Shown here one piece after another: positions 21,823 through 32,865 of a DNA stretch of 64,000 nt (position 1 is its first letter; every line of letters starts with the position of its first letter). The position numbers were made by a program, and so were the translations under genes. The stretch spans positions 45,866,021-45,930,020 of the forward strand of contig NC_079320.1 in assembly GCF_029931775.1 (NCBI RefSeq), written 5' to 3'. Source of the stretch: Euleptes europaea (taxonomy: Eukaryota > Chordata > Lepidosauria > Squamata > Sphaerodactylidae). The notes under the pieces were generated by a model that was given only the letters and a program-made list of their open reading frames with translations, was not told the DNA's origin and searched no databases.

Positions 21823-24800
21823 CTAATCAGGATAACGGGTGAGGGGGAGAGAGGAATGGGGTTGAGAGAAAGAGAGAGGTTTTTCCCATTAGTGCACATA
21901 AAGAGGACCTGGGGAGGGAAGTCTTCTATTGCTAATTAAACTGTCAGGGGCTGACAGGATGGACAGCAGGTGGCTCCATTTCTAAAGCCACAAAGGGCAT
22001 GCAAGTCGTTTCGGTTTGAATCAACCTTTGGGTGTGTGTGTTTTAAAAACAACAACAACAAAACTTTTCTAAATGGCTCTTTCCCTCCAGCTTTTCCATC
22101 ATTTGCAAACACCGAAATTTTGTATAATAATTATGCATTAGGGTTGAACTTAGAATGATGTTTTCTCATTGAAGCAGCAGGGGGGAAAAGGGAGAGGTCT
22201 ACGTTTCACTGCAATTTGATCTCTGCAGTCGATGAAAACTTTGTAGACAGGATTTACAAGGTCAGAAAGAGTCTTGGGTGAACCTGTAAGAAGGAATCAA
22301 TGCAGCTTGTATATTGTGTACAAGAAGAAGTCGTTTAACAGCTGCATTTGATTTGAAAAAACAATTAAGAGGACGACAAACACAAGGCTCTTTAAGAAGG
22401 TTGCAAAAACTCTTAGCCCCTAAAAAAACAAAAACTTATCTGAATAGCTCATGTTGGATGTGGCAGATAGAATCTTAGGCTAGTAATGGGCAATCGTAAC
22501 CTGCTGTCAATTTGACACTAGTTTACTATACAATTAATCTCTTTAGAATTCCACTGCAAATGTTTTTATAGTTATAAAACGATAACATTGTAGCACATGT
22601 TTACTATTTTCTTTTTTCTCTCTGCCTGCCAATGGTTTTCTTACAATTAATCAGCTTTGCTCAAAAAAAGTTTTGCAATCGCTTGTAACCAAGAGATGGT
22701 TAGGTTTCGCAACAATTTGTCGCCCAGCTCACATCTGTAATGAGATTCACAACCCGCTTAATTCTATAGCAGTTAAGCAATCATTTCTGGAACCTCCAAT
22801 TCTTCAAGAGGAACTTCGAACAACAGATTGTTTTGGGAACGTTGAAGGGGTTGTGGGCTTTGGTGTGAATGAACGTTACGATCGATAAACAGCATGCCCT
22901 TTGCGCCTTCTGAGTTTGCCAACTCTTCCCACCGTGTCAAGTCAGGCATTCGAGAGGAGAAAACCCTGCTTCCCTCGGTTCCCAGCAGGATTCAGTAGCG
23001 CAGCATTCTCTTCTCCCCAATGGGAAGATGGGAACCGGAGAGGAGAAAAGCCGTGCTGTCGGATCCACAGCAGGACAGGCGCTCAGGCGCCCCTTTCTTA
23101 GTCCCCCCTCCCCCAGCTCTGTAGGAACAGACAAGGGGGAAAACAGTATGGAGCCAAGATCTGCAGCCCAGGCTTGCATTCGAGCTTTCTTTTGTACGCT
23201 TCCACTAACCCACATATCAGCATACCGGGGCACGCAAACATCTTGTCAGGAAACTGAAAGTAGCAGTTGTAGCAACGTTTACACTGGATGTTGCCTCAAA
23301 CACTTGCAGTGGAGAATGTGGTTAGTAACTCTGGAAATAAATGTATTGGGTTTTTTTCCCCCCAATGGTAAGAGCTCTCTAATGTTTTTTTTTTTTTTTT
23401 GCACAAGTCATCTCACTTTTGGACCACATATATGCCTGTGGTAATCCAGTTTTATTATTAAATACAGGTATCCGTATATGTACAAAGAAAGGTGTAGAGG
23501 GATACAGAAAGGGCTCTCTCTCCCGACACAGCTACGGACATATGTGCTCTGGAACAGCTTGCCAAGGGGAGGACATGCTGCTTTCTGCCTTATTGTTTTT
23601 CAAAGGGCCTACAAGGTAGTGTTGGGTTCAAATCCCACCCCCACCCCCCCACACACACACAACAGCAAAGACACCAGGGCCCGTCTATACTGGCAGTTGT
23701 TTCTTTGACGATACTACAGATTTTATTTAAACTGTTTTTTAAAAATACATGCTTGCTACCTGTTTTAAACTTTGGAGCAATGGGTTAACTTTTCTTCAGA
23801 TAAATAAGTGGCTTTCAGTGGCTCCTATTGGTTATTACAGGTTGAAGTCAAAGAGACATAATTGAAAGACAGGGAAAACTGGCTGTCTGCTCTAGATACT
23901 AGTGCCAGCAAGGGCAATTTTTGCCATCTGTTTAGGGCACCTTACTTTCTTCCAGAAGTGATTTCCAGTCACTCCTGTGTGGGAAAGTAAGACTGGATAC
24001 CTGTGAACGGCACTGCAGTGGAAGAAAAAGCTATTCACTGTTCTCAGCCCAGAATGGGCTAGATCTTCATCAACAGGAGATTTATCCCACCAGGGGAGGG
24101 GGAATAAGAGGCATCTCCTTCAAACAGTTCCTGAAGAATACAGACCCTGCCACCTCTCATAATATCAGGTACTTTACTACTGAGACAGTGCCTGTCAGGT
24201 TGGTTCAAAAAAAAAAAATCATTACACTGCCCACACAGCTAAGCCAAACAACCACAATAATTTTGTATCCTAATAAGATGGGATTGTATCCATGTTGAAC
24301 ATTTGCTTATAAAAAGGTTTATCTACTTGATTTGAAGAAAAACTAGATAATCAGTCAGAGATTTCAGCAAGGCCGGGAAACCTGCCCTTTTTAAATCACA
24401 GAAACTTGCTTCCACTTACCAAAGTCATTTTTGCAAAGGTTTTCCACAATTTCATTGTCATCCTCATTCTTGCTTTTGCAGGCATCACAGACTTTTGGTG
24501 CTAGAAATGTAAATATGTAAAACAGAATCCATATTCAAAAGAGAACAGTAGGTGGCGTTTAAACTCAAAGTTTGCTTCTTTTAGACATAGTTATGGTCAC
24601 CAAATTCTGCTGTCTCGCCCCACATATATTCGGCTACGTTTAACTTAATGTTGCTAATAAACTTTTGAAAATCATCTATATGGATTTTATTGAACTCACT
24701 GTAAGAAGTGGTGAAATATAAAGAAAGTGGCAGAAATGAATGGCGTCTTCGGAACAACCTGCAGGGGCAGCCTAAGGGGATTTTGATTTTGGGATGGTTT

Positions 24801-27471
24801 GTTCTTAGTAGGGAAAAAAGAACAGAAATGAAAACTAGCCATGTTTCGCACATATCAGAGACAACTGAAATGGAATTTGATAGGATATTGAAAGAGGAGA
24901 TATGTGAATTCTCCGGGGGGGTCTCCGGGGGGGGGGGAAGATTACATAGCTGCTATCCCCCCTCCCCAGCTCTCTCTGGATGAACAGAAATCAATGATGA
25001 GGTTGCATCAGAAAATCTGTTCTCTCTTCTCTTATTGCTGGTTTTTAAGAACTTGGGAAAATCTCACCTTACTCCTTTTTCCTGTAGCTAATAAGAACCA
25101 TCTTCCCAAGCAGTAAACTAGTAAAAGCTGGAGGCAATTTGCTTTTTTTTAAAAACAAATGACAATTCGTGGATTTGACGCACTTTGCATTTGTTTATCT
25201 AGCAACAAATTATTGTGGACTTCAAAGAACCCGTTTCACTCCTTATCAATGAGAGAGAGAAAAGTTATTTCTGTAACTCCTGCTCCAGTCGTTTTTATAA
25301 CACTTTAAATGGGAAATGAGATACCCTAAAAGTTAATGCAGCCATTTCACCAGACGAGCAAACAGTTGTAGGAGAGAGAAAACTCCATAGTATTTAATAA
25401 GCACCAAGAATCAGTGCTTAGGGAAAAGCTGTTGTGACTCAGGGCGCCACACTATTTAGGTTTGTCTGACTTATTCTGCAATCCTCAACACACCTAGGGA
25501 ATTCAAGGGACTTCTCCAAGTAAATATACTTAGAATTAGCCTATACAGCTGCAAGTTTAAGAATATATCCTAGGACATTACTGTTATTCAGTTGGACTTC
25601 ATTTTGAGCAAACATGTTTAGAACTGAGATGGACTTGTTTGTCCAGCAGAACTGCAGTGTTCTGGACCAGGGATGGTCATTGTGTTGCTCTCTAGAGCTT
25701 GTGATATTTTGAAGGCATGGGAAATGTTAGGTTCTGTACTGATTTTAGAGAAAAGGCATCTATGCTATGCCTTTTATTATAAGGTCTCTGCTCGTTGGAA
25801 ACTGTTACGGGTCTCATGTGGCAAACGTTAACAGCGGGTTCTAAACATGCTTTGTAAAGAGAGACACTGTCCTTCAGTGTTACTCCTCTGAAGATGCCTG
25901 CCACAGCTGCGGGCGAAATGTCAGGAAAGAAAACACCAAGACCATGGTTACACAGCCCGGATAACCTACAAGAACCAATGCTTTGTAAAGTTCAACAGGG
26001 TTTATTTCCACATGCATTTACTTAGGCTGCAATTCATTGCACTCTTACCTGGGCACCAGCACAATTAAAACGACTTATGATTGCACGCACACGCTCAAGT
26101 TTTGGCCCCTCCAACTCAGCGGAACTTACTTTTGAGTAAACAGACATAGGATCCCAACTGCCTGCACATAAGTAACTACAACCCTATGCAGACCTTGGCA
26201 TGGTCTTGCGCTGTAAACCATGCTATTTATGTGCAGGAGGTTTTGCCTTGGATTTGCCGCTCTCTAGATGCACATTTCCCCCATCCGAATCCTCAAAACT
26301 CAAAACTAAGCCCCTATGTCGAGTTTTGAGAATTCAGATGGGGGAAAACGTGCATCTAGAGAGCGGCAAATCCAAGGCAAAACCTCCCGTGTGTAAGTGG
26401 TCAGCATCAGTGGCGCACTGGGTCTAAAAACATTGGTTGCCAGGAAGCAGAGGGGGCCCACCCACAACTATAAGGCTATCAGTTAATTTTTATTTTTAAC
26501 ATATTGTCTAATGTTTAAGGGGACCCACTTCATCAAGGGCCCCCAGGGCCCACTTGCCACCGGGCAAGCAGACACAATGGCCAGTCCGCCACCGGCCATC
26601 ATGTCTCCCCAAGGGCGCGGAAGAAGAAGAGTTGGTTTCTAGACCAACTCTTGGTACAGAGTTGGTTTCTAGACCTCCTCTTTCTCCACCACTGAAGGCA
26701 GACTCAAACCGGCTCACAAGCACCTTCCCTCCCCCTCCCCACAACAGACACCCTGTGAGGCAGGTGGGGCGGAGAGAGCCGGGACTAGCCCAAGGTCACC
26801 CAGCTGGCTTCGCATGTAGGAGCGGGGAAACAAACCCAGTTCCCCGGATGAGCCTCCGCCGCTCGCGCGGAGGAGCGGGGACTCGAACCCGGTTCTCCCG
26901 CTCGGGCTCCGCGGCTCCAAACCCGCGCTCTCCGCCGCCGGCCAGGCCCGGGCGCCCCCTTACCTTCCCTGGGCGTGGGCAGGACGTGCTCGCCGCTGGC
27001 CGGGGGGATGCACAGGTCGTTGTCCTGGGGGAAGCGGCCGCAGTCCAGCATGTCCGGCCAGGGGAAGCCGAAGGCGGACATGACCGGCGCGCAGCTGTCC
27101 TTCACCTGCTGGCACAGCGCGTGGCAGGGCCGGATGGTCTCGTCCAGGTCGTCGATGCACACGGGCGCGAAGAGGGAGCAGAGGAACTTGCGCGTGTCCG
27201 GGTGGCACTGCTTCTGCACCAGCGGGATCCAGGCGCCCGCCTGCTCCAGCACCTCCTGCAGGGTCTCGTGGCCCAGCAGGTTGGGCAGCCGCATGTTGGG
27301 GTACTCGATGCCGCGGCACAGCAGCAGCGACGCCGGGATGGGCTTGCAGTTGGAGCGCTTGTACGCCAGCTCGGGCTGCCCGAAGAGGAACAGCCCGCGG
27401 CTCGACGCCGCGCACCGCGACGCCGCCACCAGCACCAGCACCAGCGCCAGCGCCAGGGCGCGCCGGGCCAT
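21518..27471 (-). CDS. SFRP2: secreted frizzled-related protein 2 (three coding exons)
   Basis: Joined coding exons 27471-26964, 24500-24420 and 21822-21518 give 894 nt and 297 residues plus stop (human 295). SFRP2 is a secreted protein that binds Wnt ligands through its frizzled-like domain and tunes Wnt signalling in the extracellular matrix. Seen: hydrophobic signal peptide (about 1-22), a cysteine-rich domain with ten cysteines (42, 52, 89, 98, 105, 116, 120, 127, 144, 154), then a netrin-like domain with six cysteines (174, 177, 192, 247, 249, 297), ending in the family's usual SIRKLQC. Both introns are GT/AG and lie in the same phase, after base 1 of a codon. The start at 27471 was chosen because the signal peptide begins there; the open frame further upstream is GC-rich 5' UTR. 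The signal peptide is Ala/Leu/Val-rich and differs from the mammalian one, while the mature protein is strongly conserved. No damage seen. Confidence 0.97.
21823..24419 (-). other. SFRP2: SFRP2 intron 2
   Basis: About 2.6 kb between exons 2 and 3. Mostly unique, AT-rich sequence with a poly-T run near 23385-23400 and a short CCACCCCC/CACACA run near 23640-23660. No SINE or LINE recognised; the repeat-free stretch 22200-22900 may hold intronic control elements. Confidence 0.8.
24420..24500 (-). CDS. SFRP2: SFRP2 coding exon 2
   Basis: An 81-nt exon encoding the linker and the start of the netrin-like domain (PKVCDACKSKNEDDN... to CKNDF; residues 170-196). Acceptor TTTCTAG ends at 24501; donor G|GTAAGT begins at 24419. 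Too short to stand out as an open frame by itself; found by matching the expected junction phases and the conserved peptide. Confidence 0.95.
25850..25980 (+). repeat. dispersed retroelement-like tail
   Basis: CTCTGAAGATGCCTGCCACA, GCGGGCGAAATGTCAGG and CCCGGATAACCTACAAGAAC form a phrase I recognise as a widespread reptile repeat end. Family not settled. Confidence 0.45.
26236..26388. mobile_element. fold-back (hairpin) MITE-like element
   Basis: Two arms of about 67 bp, 26236-26304 and 26318-26388, are complementary at roughly 90%, around a short loop (AAAACTAAGCCCCTATG). The arms begin GGAGGTTTTGCC and end GGCAAAACCTCC. Partial second copy at the window start. No clear target duplication. 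Confidence 0.75.
26622..26948 (-). mobile_element. GC-rich tRNA-derived SINE beside the SFRP2 exon 1 donor
   Basis: Collinear over its full length with the reverse SINE at 59340-59662: GAAGAAGAAGAG tail, GACTCAAACCGGCT, CAACAGACACCCTGTGAGG, CAAGGTCACCCAGCTGGCT, then the tRNA-like head. The head is strongly GC-shifted, yet its Pol III B box on - (GGTTCGAGTCC) is consensus. Its 5' end lies about 15 nt inside intron 1 from the exon 1 donor. Confidence 0.85.
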
Positions 27472-28000
27472 CGCGGAGGGCAGCGGGGCCCGGGGGGGGG
27501 GCGGGGGGCGGGGGGCGGCTGCGGAGGCCCGAGGCAGAAAGGCGCCGGCTACATGCGGCTGTCCCCCCGCGCACCACGCCGGACTCCCTCTCGCTCGGCC
27601 CCGCCGGACCTCCACTGCCCGCCGCGCGCCGCGCACCGGCCCTTTCTTGCACTTCTTATGCAAATAGGGGTTGGGGGGAGGCGAAGGGGCGGCGCCGTCC
27701 GACAGGACCTCGGCGAGGATTGGCCGCTTGGGGGGGGGGAAAGAGGGTTATGGGGGTGGGGGGCTTCCTTTCCGGCCCGGGCACTTGCAAAGGACTCTTG
27801 CGCGGACCTTTTGCCCGGGAAACGCGACTTGGACGGGCCAGTCGGGTTCTGCAGACGGTGCAACCAGGCGGGAGGGGAAGGCGACGGGTGTCTGACCCCC
27901 CCCTCCTTGGTCACGCCCACAAAGGAGGGAGGACTACGGTGGAGCTGTCCCCCCCTCTTGCAGTTCTCTGCCTTTGGTGGGGGGGTCGGGCCAGGGGAGC
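26850..28000 (-). promoter_or_regulatory. SFRP2: CpG island and promoter region of SFRP2
   Basis: Dense CpG and GC-rich sequence covers exon 1, about 500 bp upstream of the start codon and the first ~100 bp of intron 1. An octamer ATGCAAAT lies at 27658-27665, about 190 bp upstream of the start codon, in an AT-rich dip of the island. A run of C blocks on the coding strand (G blocks on + at 27492-27517) ends about 20 nt before the ATG. No clear TATA box could be fixed and the transcription start is unknown. Confidence 0.6.
26964..27471 (-). CDS. SFRP2: SFRP2 coding exon 1 (signal peptide and frizzled domain)
   Basis: Encodes residues 1-169 and the first base of codon 170. Includes the RGLFLFGQPE motif at the mature N terminus and all ten cysteines of the frizzled-like domain. 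The donor on the - strand is GAAG|GTAAGG, with the intron beginning at 26963. The exon is extremely GC-rich, as expected inside a CpG island. Confidence 0.97.
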
Positions 28001-28071
28001 CGTGCCTGGCCTGGCAGGGAACGTGGGTTAGGCAGCCCACAGGCTCAAACGAATGGCAAGAATGTCTAGTG

Positions 28072-28337
28072 CACTGGTTCCCAACTGGGGGGTCCATGAG
28101 AATGAAATTAAGGTCTGCGAAACAAAGTTATAAACCCAAAATAAATTAATATTTTCAATTAAAAGTTCTCTATTATAAAAATATATTCAAATATTATTCT
28201 AAGTTTAATGTTTAACTAACAGTTATGATCAAAGTTTATTTTCAAATTCTCGGAATTTTTATTTTGAACCTTGGGATCCCTGCACCGAACAAAAAAGTCC
28301 TAGTGGTCCCTGGTCAAAAAAAGGTTGGGAACCACTG
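28072..28337 (+). mobile_element. non-autonomous hAT element, 14-bp TIRs, exact target duplication
   Basis: CACTGGTTCCCAAC at the left and GTTGGGAACCACTG at the right are inverted repeats with one mismatch. Flanking GTCTAGTG is identical at 28064-28071 and 28338-28345. AT-rich, non-coding interior. Confidence 0.9.
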
Positions 28338-28345
28338 GTCTAGTG

Positions 28346-28955
28346 GGAACAATGGGAGATGCCTGAAGGCCCATTGGACATAAGGGGGGTGGGTGGGCTC
28401 CACTGATATAGCAATGAAAATATGGAATGGTTTTGGAGAAACCTGGGTATGGAATGGAAGTCCCTGGGGGCGGCATCAGTTCTCTGGGACTGGAATGCCA
28501 GCCCCCCCCACCCCCAATATGGAATGATGGCATATGGGGCCATATAAACTGGCCTGAGACTGGAATGAAAGTCGCCCGAGTGGAATGGGCGGGACTGGAA
28601 TCAGAGTGACGATCCCTATGTCTGTAATGGATAACCCTAACGTTCTGTCAATCTACAGTCAAAAATGAAGAAAAAAATATGGCATTATATTAAATAGTAA
28701 ACCAACTTCTTCATTGGTCTTGTCTGCTGAATCCCGTTGTCAAGCGCTGTGAATCCTTAGGGAAGATCACAACTGTGACTTGTTCTCAAAGATAATCACT
28801 ATCAAAAGGTGGGTCAGAGGTATCTGAATGTATTATATTACAGTTAAAACAGATCCCCAAAATATCACATATGGAAATTGCTCCAGACTACTGTTTTCCG
28901 ATAGGCAACCAAAATACGTCTTGCTAAACCTGGGTGCAACAACATAACATAGTGC
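28346..28955. other. no recognised gene
   Basis: G-rich, GGAATGG-bearing stretch to about 28610, then AT-rich unique DNA. Phrases like ACTGGAATG..AGTCGCCC recur loosely, hinting at a decayed tandem repeat. Confidence 0.4.
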
Positions 28956-28963
28956 CTTCACTT

Positions 28964-29640
28964 TCAAGCAACACGTACAAGCCCAGTAGTGCCATTGTTA
29001 TGCCTGTAGGGAGTGTTATCCATAGGGGCTGTGATATAACTGTGATATCTGTAGGGAGTGCAGCAACCACAGTGCAGAACAATCCTATCAGCTTCCTCAG
29101 TGTCTTCTGATCTTTTAGTGTCTACTTCCGAGACAGAAGATTCCATTCTGTCTTCACTATTTAAGCCAACAGCAGCTACAACTGTCAATTGTTTGGAGGG
29201 GGGGAATATCAGTTGCTGGGAGAGAAATTATGCTTAGTCGTCTTTGTTTTCTGGTTGGCAAAGGAACAGTGGCCTCAGTGGCTAGTAGCATTACTGGAGG
29301 AGGTGATGGATATGGTTTATGTCCAGTGTTGCATCCCAGGCCCATGCTGCCTTTGGCTGCGCCCTGTAAAGAGCCACTGGGCTTGGGTTGGTCCCTGCCA
29401 GCAGCAGTGCAACAAGAGGCAACGGATGCCCATCATTGCTTCTTGATCCCATCCCACCACTGGTTGCGTCTGAGGTAATCAATGGTGCTTGGACTGGTAA
29501 AATACTTTGAACTGGCCCTGGTCATAGACCTGCGGCCACCAATCATGATGGGAAGCCCCTCCATCTCAGCCACTGGTTGGATACTCTCCACATGACGGGG
29601 ATAGTCCACGTTTTGAACAGCTTTAAAATGTTTCATCCTT
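28964..29640 (-). other. coding-like stretch, unrecognised
   Basis: Several consecutive - strand open stretches (about 60-75 codons each: 29636-29433, 29482-29291, 29345-29157, 29188-28964) have an amino-acid mix more protein-like than chance, for example a piece with PRHVESIQPVAEMEGLP and one with SSVSEVDTKRSEDTEEADR. They do not form one frame. This could be a decayed retrocopy of a host gene or part of a mobile element; I do not recognise the protein. Confidence 0.25.
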
Positions 29641-29644
29641 TAGC

Positions 29645-30725
29645 TACAAAGAATGCCTTACCAAGTACCTCATGTGTTGGGTAGAATAATGAGGGCATGG
29701 AGAACAAGGACTATGCAATCTTCTGTAACCAAGATTACATTATTTCCCCCAGTCAGGTGGATTAGAGCCAGCGCTCTCTTATAGTGTTTATGCAATCTGC
29801 AATGTTGGAGGTCTCCCACACCTGCGATACCTCAAGGGCTTAAACAAAGTACTATGAAATTTCATATTTTCCATTCACATTTGCTATTCTCACGGAATGG
29901 CGCCATGAACTGCAGTACACTCTGCAAAGAACATGGATAATCATGTTATCTAGCTACTATTCAAAGGCACATGTTCCTGGAGACTAACTGCATTGGTTTA
30001 CTGTAGCAAAAAGGGAAAACAGACAAAGATCCCAGTGCATATATCCAATCGTTCACACAAAAATGTTTGCAATTTCCATTTCCAACGGTATCTCTTCATG
30101 CTACATTTTATTGGGGTGGGGAGCTGTCTGACTTTAGGGTCATTTGCATCGGGAACTAGGCTTCAGCGGCTTGGGGTGTAGCCTTTGGATTCGATTCACA
30201 GAGTGTTATGATACTTGGAGATTTGATACCAATTCCCAGAGTTCTTTACCTCTCAGCTATCTTTGGCTTCTACCTTTTAAACTTAATTATTACCTTAACA
30301 CAACACCTTGGTATATATTCTCTGATTCTTTATTCAGGCTTGTTCATGCATTTAATGAACAAATAGGAACCTGGTGCAAGGAATGCTGGGAGACCATCTT
30401 TTTTAGGCTGATGACTTGCTAGTGGTCTGTAATAATTGGCTGACCTTCCATTTATGGGAGCTAATGTTCTCCTGATAGCTGGGAGCTTGTATGCTCTGGA
30501 ATCTTTGGAGCCTCACCTTGGTGTCTCTAGTTTTCGGTCTTATCAAAGACATTTATTCTCAACTATTGACTGCAGTACTCCCCAGTCCAAGTCCATCAGT
30601 TGCTCATCTACCCAATAGACCTCCTCAGCCAACCCTAAATGGAAACTGTCACAGTGCAACACAACAGGAGAGGTAGTCATGTACCTTTTCGATGACCAGA
30701 ATCTTAAACTGAACCTGTTAACTGA
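29645..30725. other. no recognised gene
   Basis: Unique-looking DNA of mixed composition. Nothing assignable. Confidence 0.4.
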
Positions 30726-30729
30726 CCTG

Positions 30730-31155
30730 TAACCAATGGGGTTCCTTCAGAGTGGGTATGATATGCATGCTCCAGCTAGCTCCTGATAGCAACTGATCTA
30801 GAGACGTTCTATGCCAACTGGAGTTTCCAAGTTGGCTTTAAGGGCATTACAATTACAATTGGCCTCCTCCCTGCTGGGCCCACTTACAGATTATGTCCCC
30901 GTTATGTTGTTGTGTCCCCTGATGTTCACATAAAGGATAAAAGGGATCACCATCTTGGCACCATCTGTTAGGACTAGGATTTTAATTGTTATTGTATTTC
31001 AATTATGTTTTATATTTATTAATATATGGCTGTGTAATTTTATGATTGCCAGCTGCCCTGAGCCTGACCTTGGTCAGGAAAGGTGGGATAGAAATCAAAT
31101 TATTGTTACTGTTGTAACAATAATGACAATAAATATAACAACAACAATAATAATA
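30730..31155 (+). mobile_element. LINE-like 3' tail (L2/CR1 type)
   Basis: The end reads GCTGCCCTGAGCCTGACCTT, GGTGGGATAGAAATCAAAT and then ATT/AAC-rich repeats, the usual tail of a reptile LINE. The upstream CAACTGGAGTTTCCAAG and GGCTTTAAGGGC agree. Confidence 0.5.
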
Positions 31156-31159
31156 GCCT

Positions 31160-32780
31160 AGCCTTGAGGTAACCATAGCATGGATTCATGTGATCAATTC
31201 AGCTGAGTCAAAATTAAAGGTTGACGAATAAAGGCTATGGAACAACTTTGGTTAATTAAATGGATATATTTTATATGAATTAGGGAAACATGGCAGTTTT
31301 GCAATTATTTTCATGGAACAGAAAAATTATTCTTACTTCAAAGTGTTCTTTGGTCTTTATTTAATGTCATCTCTATTCCATGTATCATAATTTAGTACTT
31401 TGGATGTGTGGAAAACAAATAAAGACATACTTTTTTTTGCAAAACACCCAGTACTTTTATTTACTTGCATTTAGTAATACAACCTTCCGAAATCGGGCCG
31501 TTTTTCTCGTTTAGGTGCCGCTGGACTTCTGTTTTGTTTTGCTACAATAGACTAACATGGTTACCCCACTGGAATTCTTTTGCTGAAACCAGAAATCTTA
31601 AATATTCTCCGTAAGAAATAACCAAATTGCAAGGTCAACTGTACTCTTCTTCCCTCACCTCCACCCTGGTTTCTGTTTCTTGTTCTCCCACAATTTAAGA
31701 GAATTTAGGAAGATAAGTCCCTTGTTAAGGTACAGTCCAAGCTAAGGGTGAAGTTGCAGGCATTTGCCCTTTAACATATTTGCCCCTTTATAGAGATGTA
31801 AAGGAGGGCCTGATATCAAATTACATGTTCTTGTAAAAGGATTTCACAAGTTGATCAGGGTAGCGTCAGTTCTTTTTCTTTTTTCCGAGAAATGATTTTA
31901 AGAATAGGATTAAATTTTACATGGGGATCCCATTTCACTTTTTAACATGAGTGTTGTGTTTCAGACCTTTCTTAAGTGCTAAAAAGCGTAGGAACAATAC
32001 TGACATGTACCACCTGGGTCGGTATGCAAAACGGCTCTGGAAAGTACAGTGGATTTGGCCAGAGGAACCATTATTATTGATCTAAGAATTCTGTGTACAA
32101 AGATGACACGATTTAATAGTATCCCTCTGGGAACCGGTCTGACTTTCCTAATAATGGAACTAATGAAAATTGGATTATACTAGAGGTGGTTCCAGTTATA
32201 AATTGAGAGGAGGCTTTGTACAGTCATGTATTGAATTGAAGAGGGACTGAGGAAGAATCGGAAACTGCCACCTCCCCTTCTTTTCTTAACATTTGGAACC
32301 TGCTTTTTCTCTTGTACCTGGCTGAAGGACATCTGAAAACAAGAAGATTCGCTACTACATATACTCTTACAGGCTTTTGTACCAATAGTGGACTTTTATA
32401 ACACACGCAAGCCCATTTGGGGATAGTAATCTTGTGTTATTTACTTGGCTATTTATAGCTATGAGGACAGATAAATAGTTGCACTGTCATTGGTCCTGTT
32501 TTTTATGTTATGTAGCTTGCATCATATTATATTTAGCACTTTGTGATATATTTTCGCTCCTGTGTTTGCTTCCTTACACACTATTTAATAGTGTGCAGAA
32601 TTTTAACCAGGTGAATGTCAGAATTTTAGTAATATAGGATAAAACTGCATTGCACCCTGTTTATCTTCACAACAATCCAGAGAGCAAGGAAATGATTACT
32701 TCCATTTTATAGGTAAGAAAGTGTGATCAAGAGAAAGGTTCCAGCCCAGGGAATACCAAGCATGGACAAATGGGCAGTTC
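31160..32780. other. mostly unique DNA; one retroelement tail
   Basis: At about 31495-31580 the phrase GGTGCCGCTGGACTTCTG, GACTAACATGGTTACCCC is the end of a widespread reptile repeat. The rest looks unique. Confidence 0.45.
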
Positions 32781-32784
32781 ACCT

Positions 32785-32865
32785 GTTTATTTATTTATAT
32801 AAAATAATTTCTACGCCACCTCTTCAGCGTCTTGCTCAAGGTGGCGTACAATAAAAAAGTGTAAA
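32785..32865 (-). mobile_element. SINE 3' fragment, reverse
   Basis: TTATTTATTTATATAAAATA, CTACGCCACCTCTTCAGCG and CAAGGTGGCGTACAATAAAA are the reversed tail of a tRNA-derived SINE. Confidence 0.5.

Larger units (their letters stand above)
24501..26963 (-). other. SFRP2: SFRP2 intron 1
   Basis: About 2.5 kb. From the donor side it holds a GC-rich SINE (26948-26622), a fold-back element (26236-26388) and, near 25850-25980, a piece of a dispersed retroelement-like repeat (reads like the end ...GAAATGTCAGGAAAGAAAA...). The part nearest exon 2 (24505-25440) looks unique, apart from G runs near 24915-24940. Confidence 0.8.

Noticed and set aside
26785-27663. Longer SFRP2 start at 27663
   Set aside because: The extra 64 residues are basic, Pro-rich 5' UTR translation; the signal peptide begins at 27471.
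26554-28149. 531-codon + strand open frame over the SFRP2 promoter and exon 1
   Set aside because: It is the GC-rich shadow of SFRP2 exon 1 on the other strand; low-complexity Arg/Gly/Pro composition, no domain.
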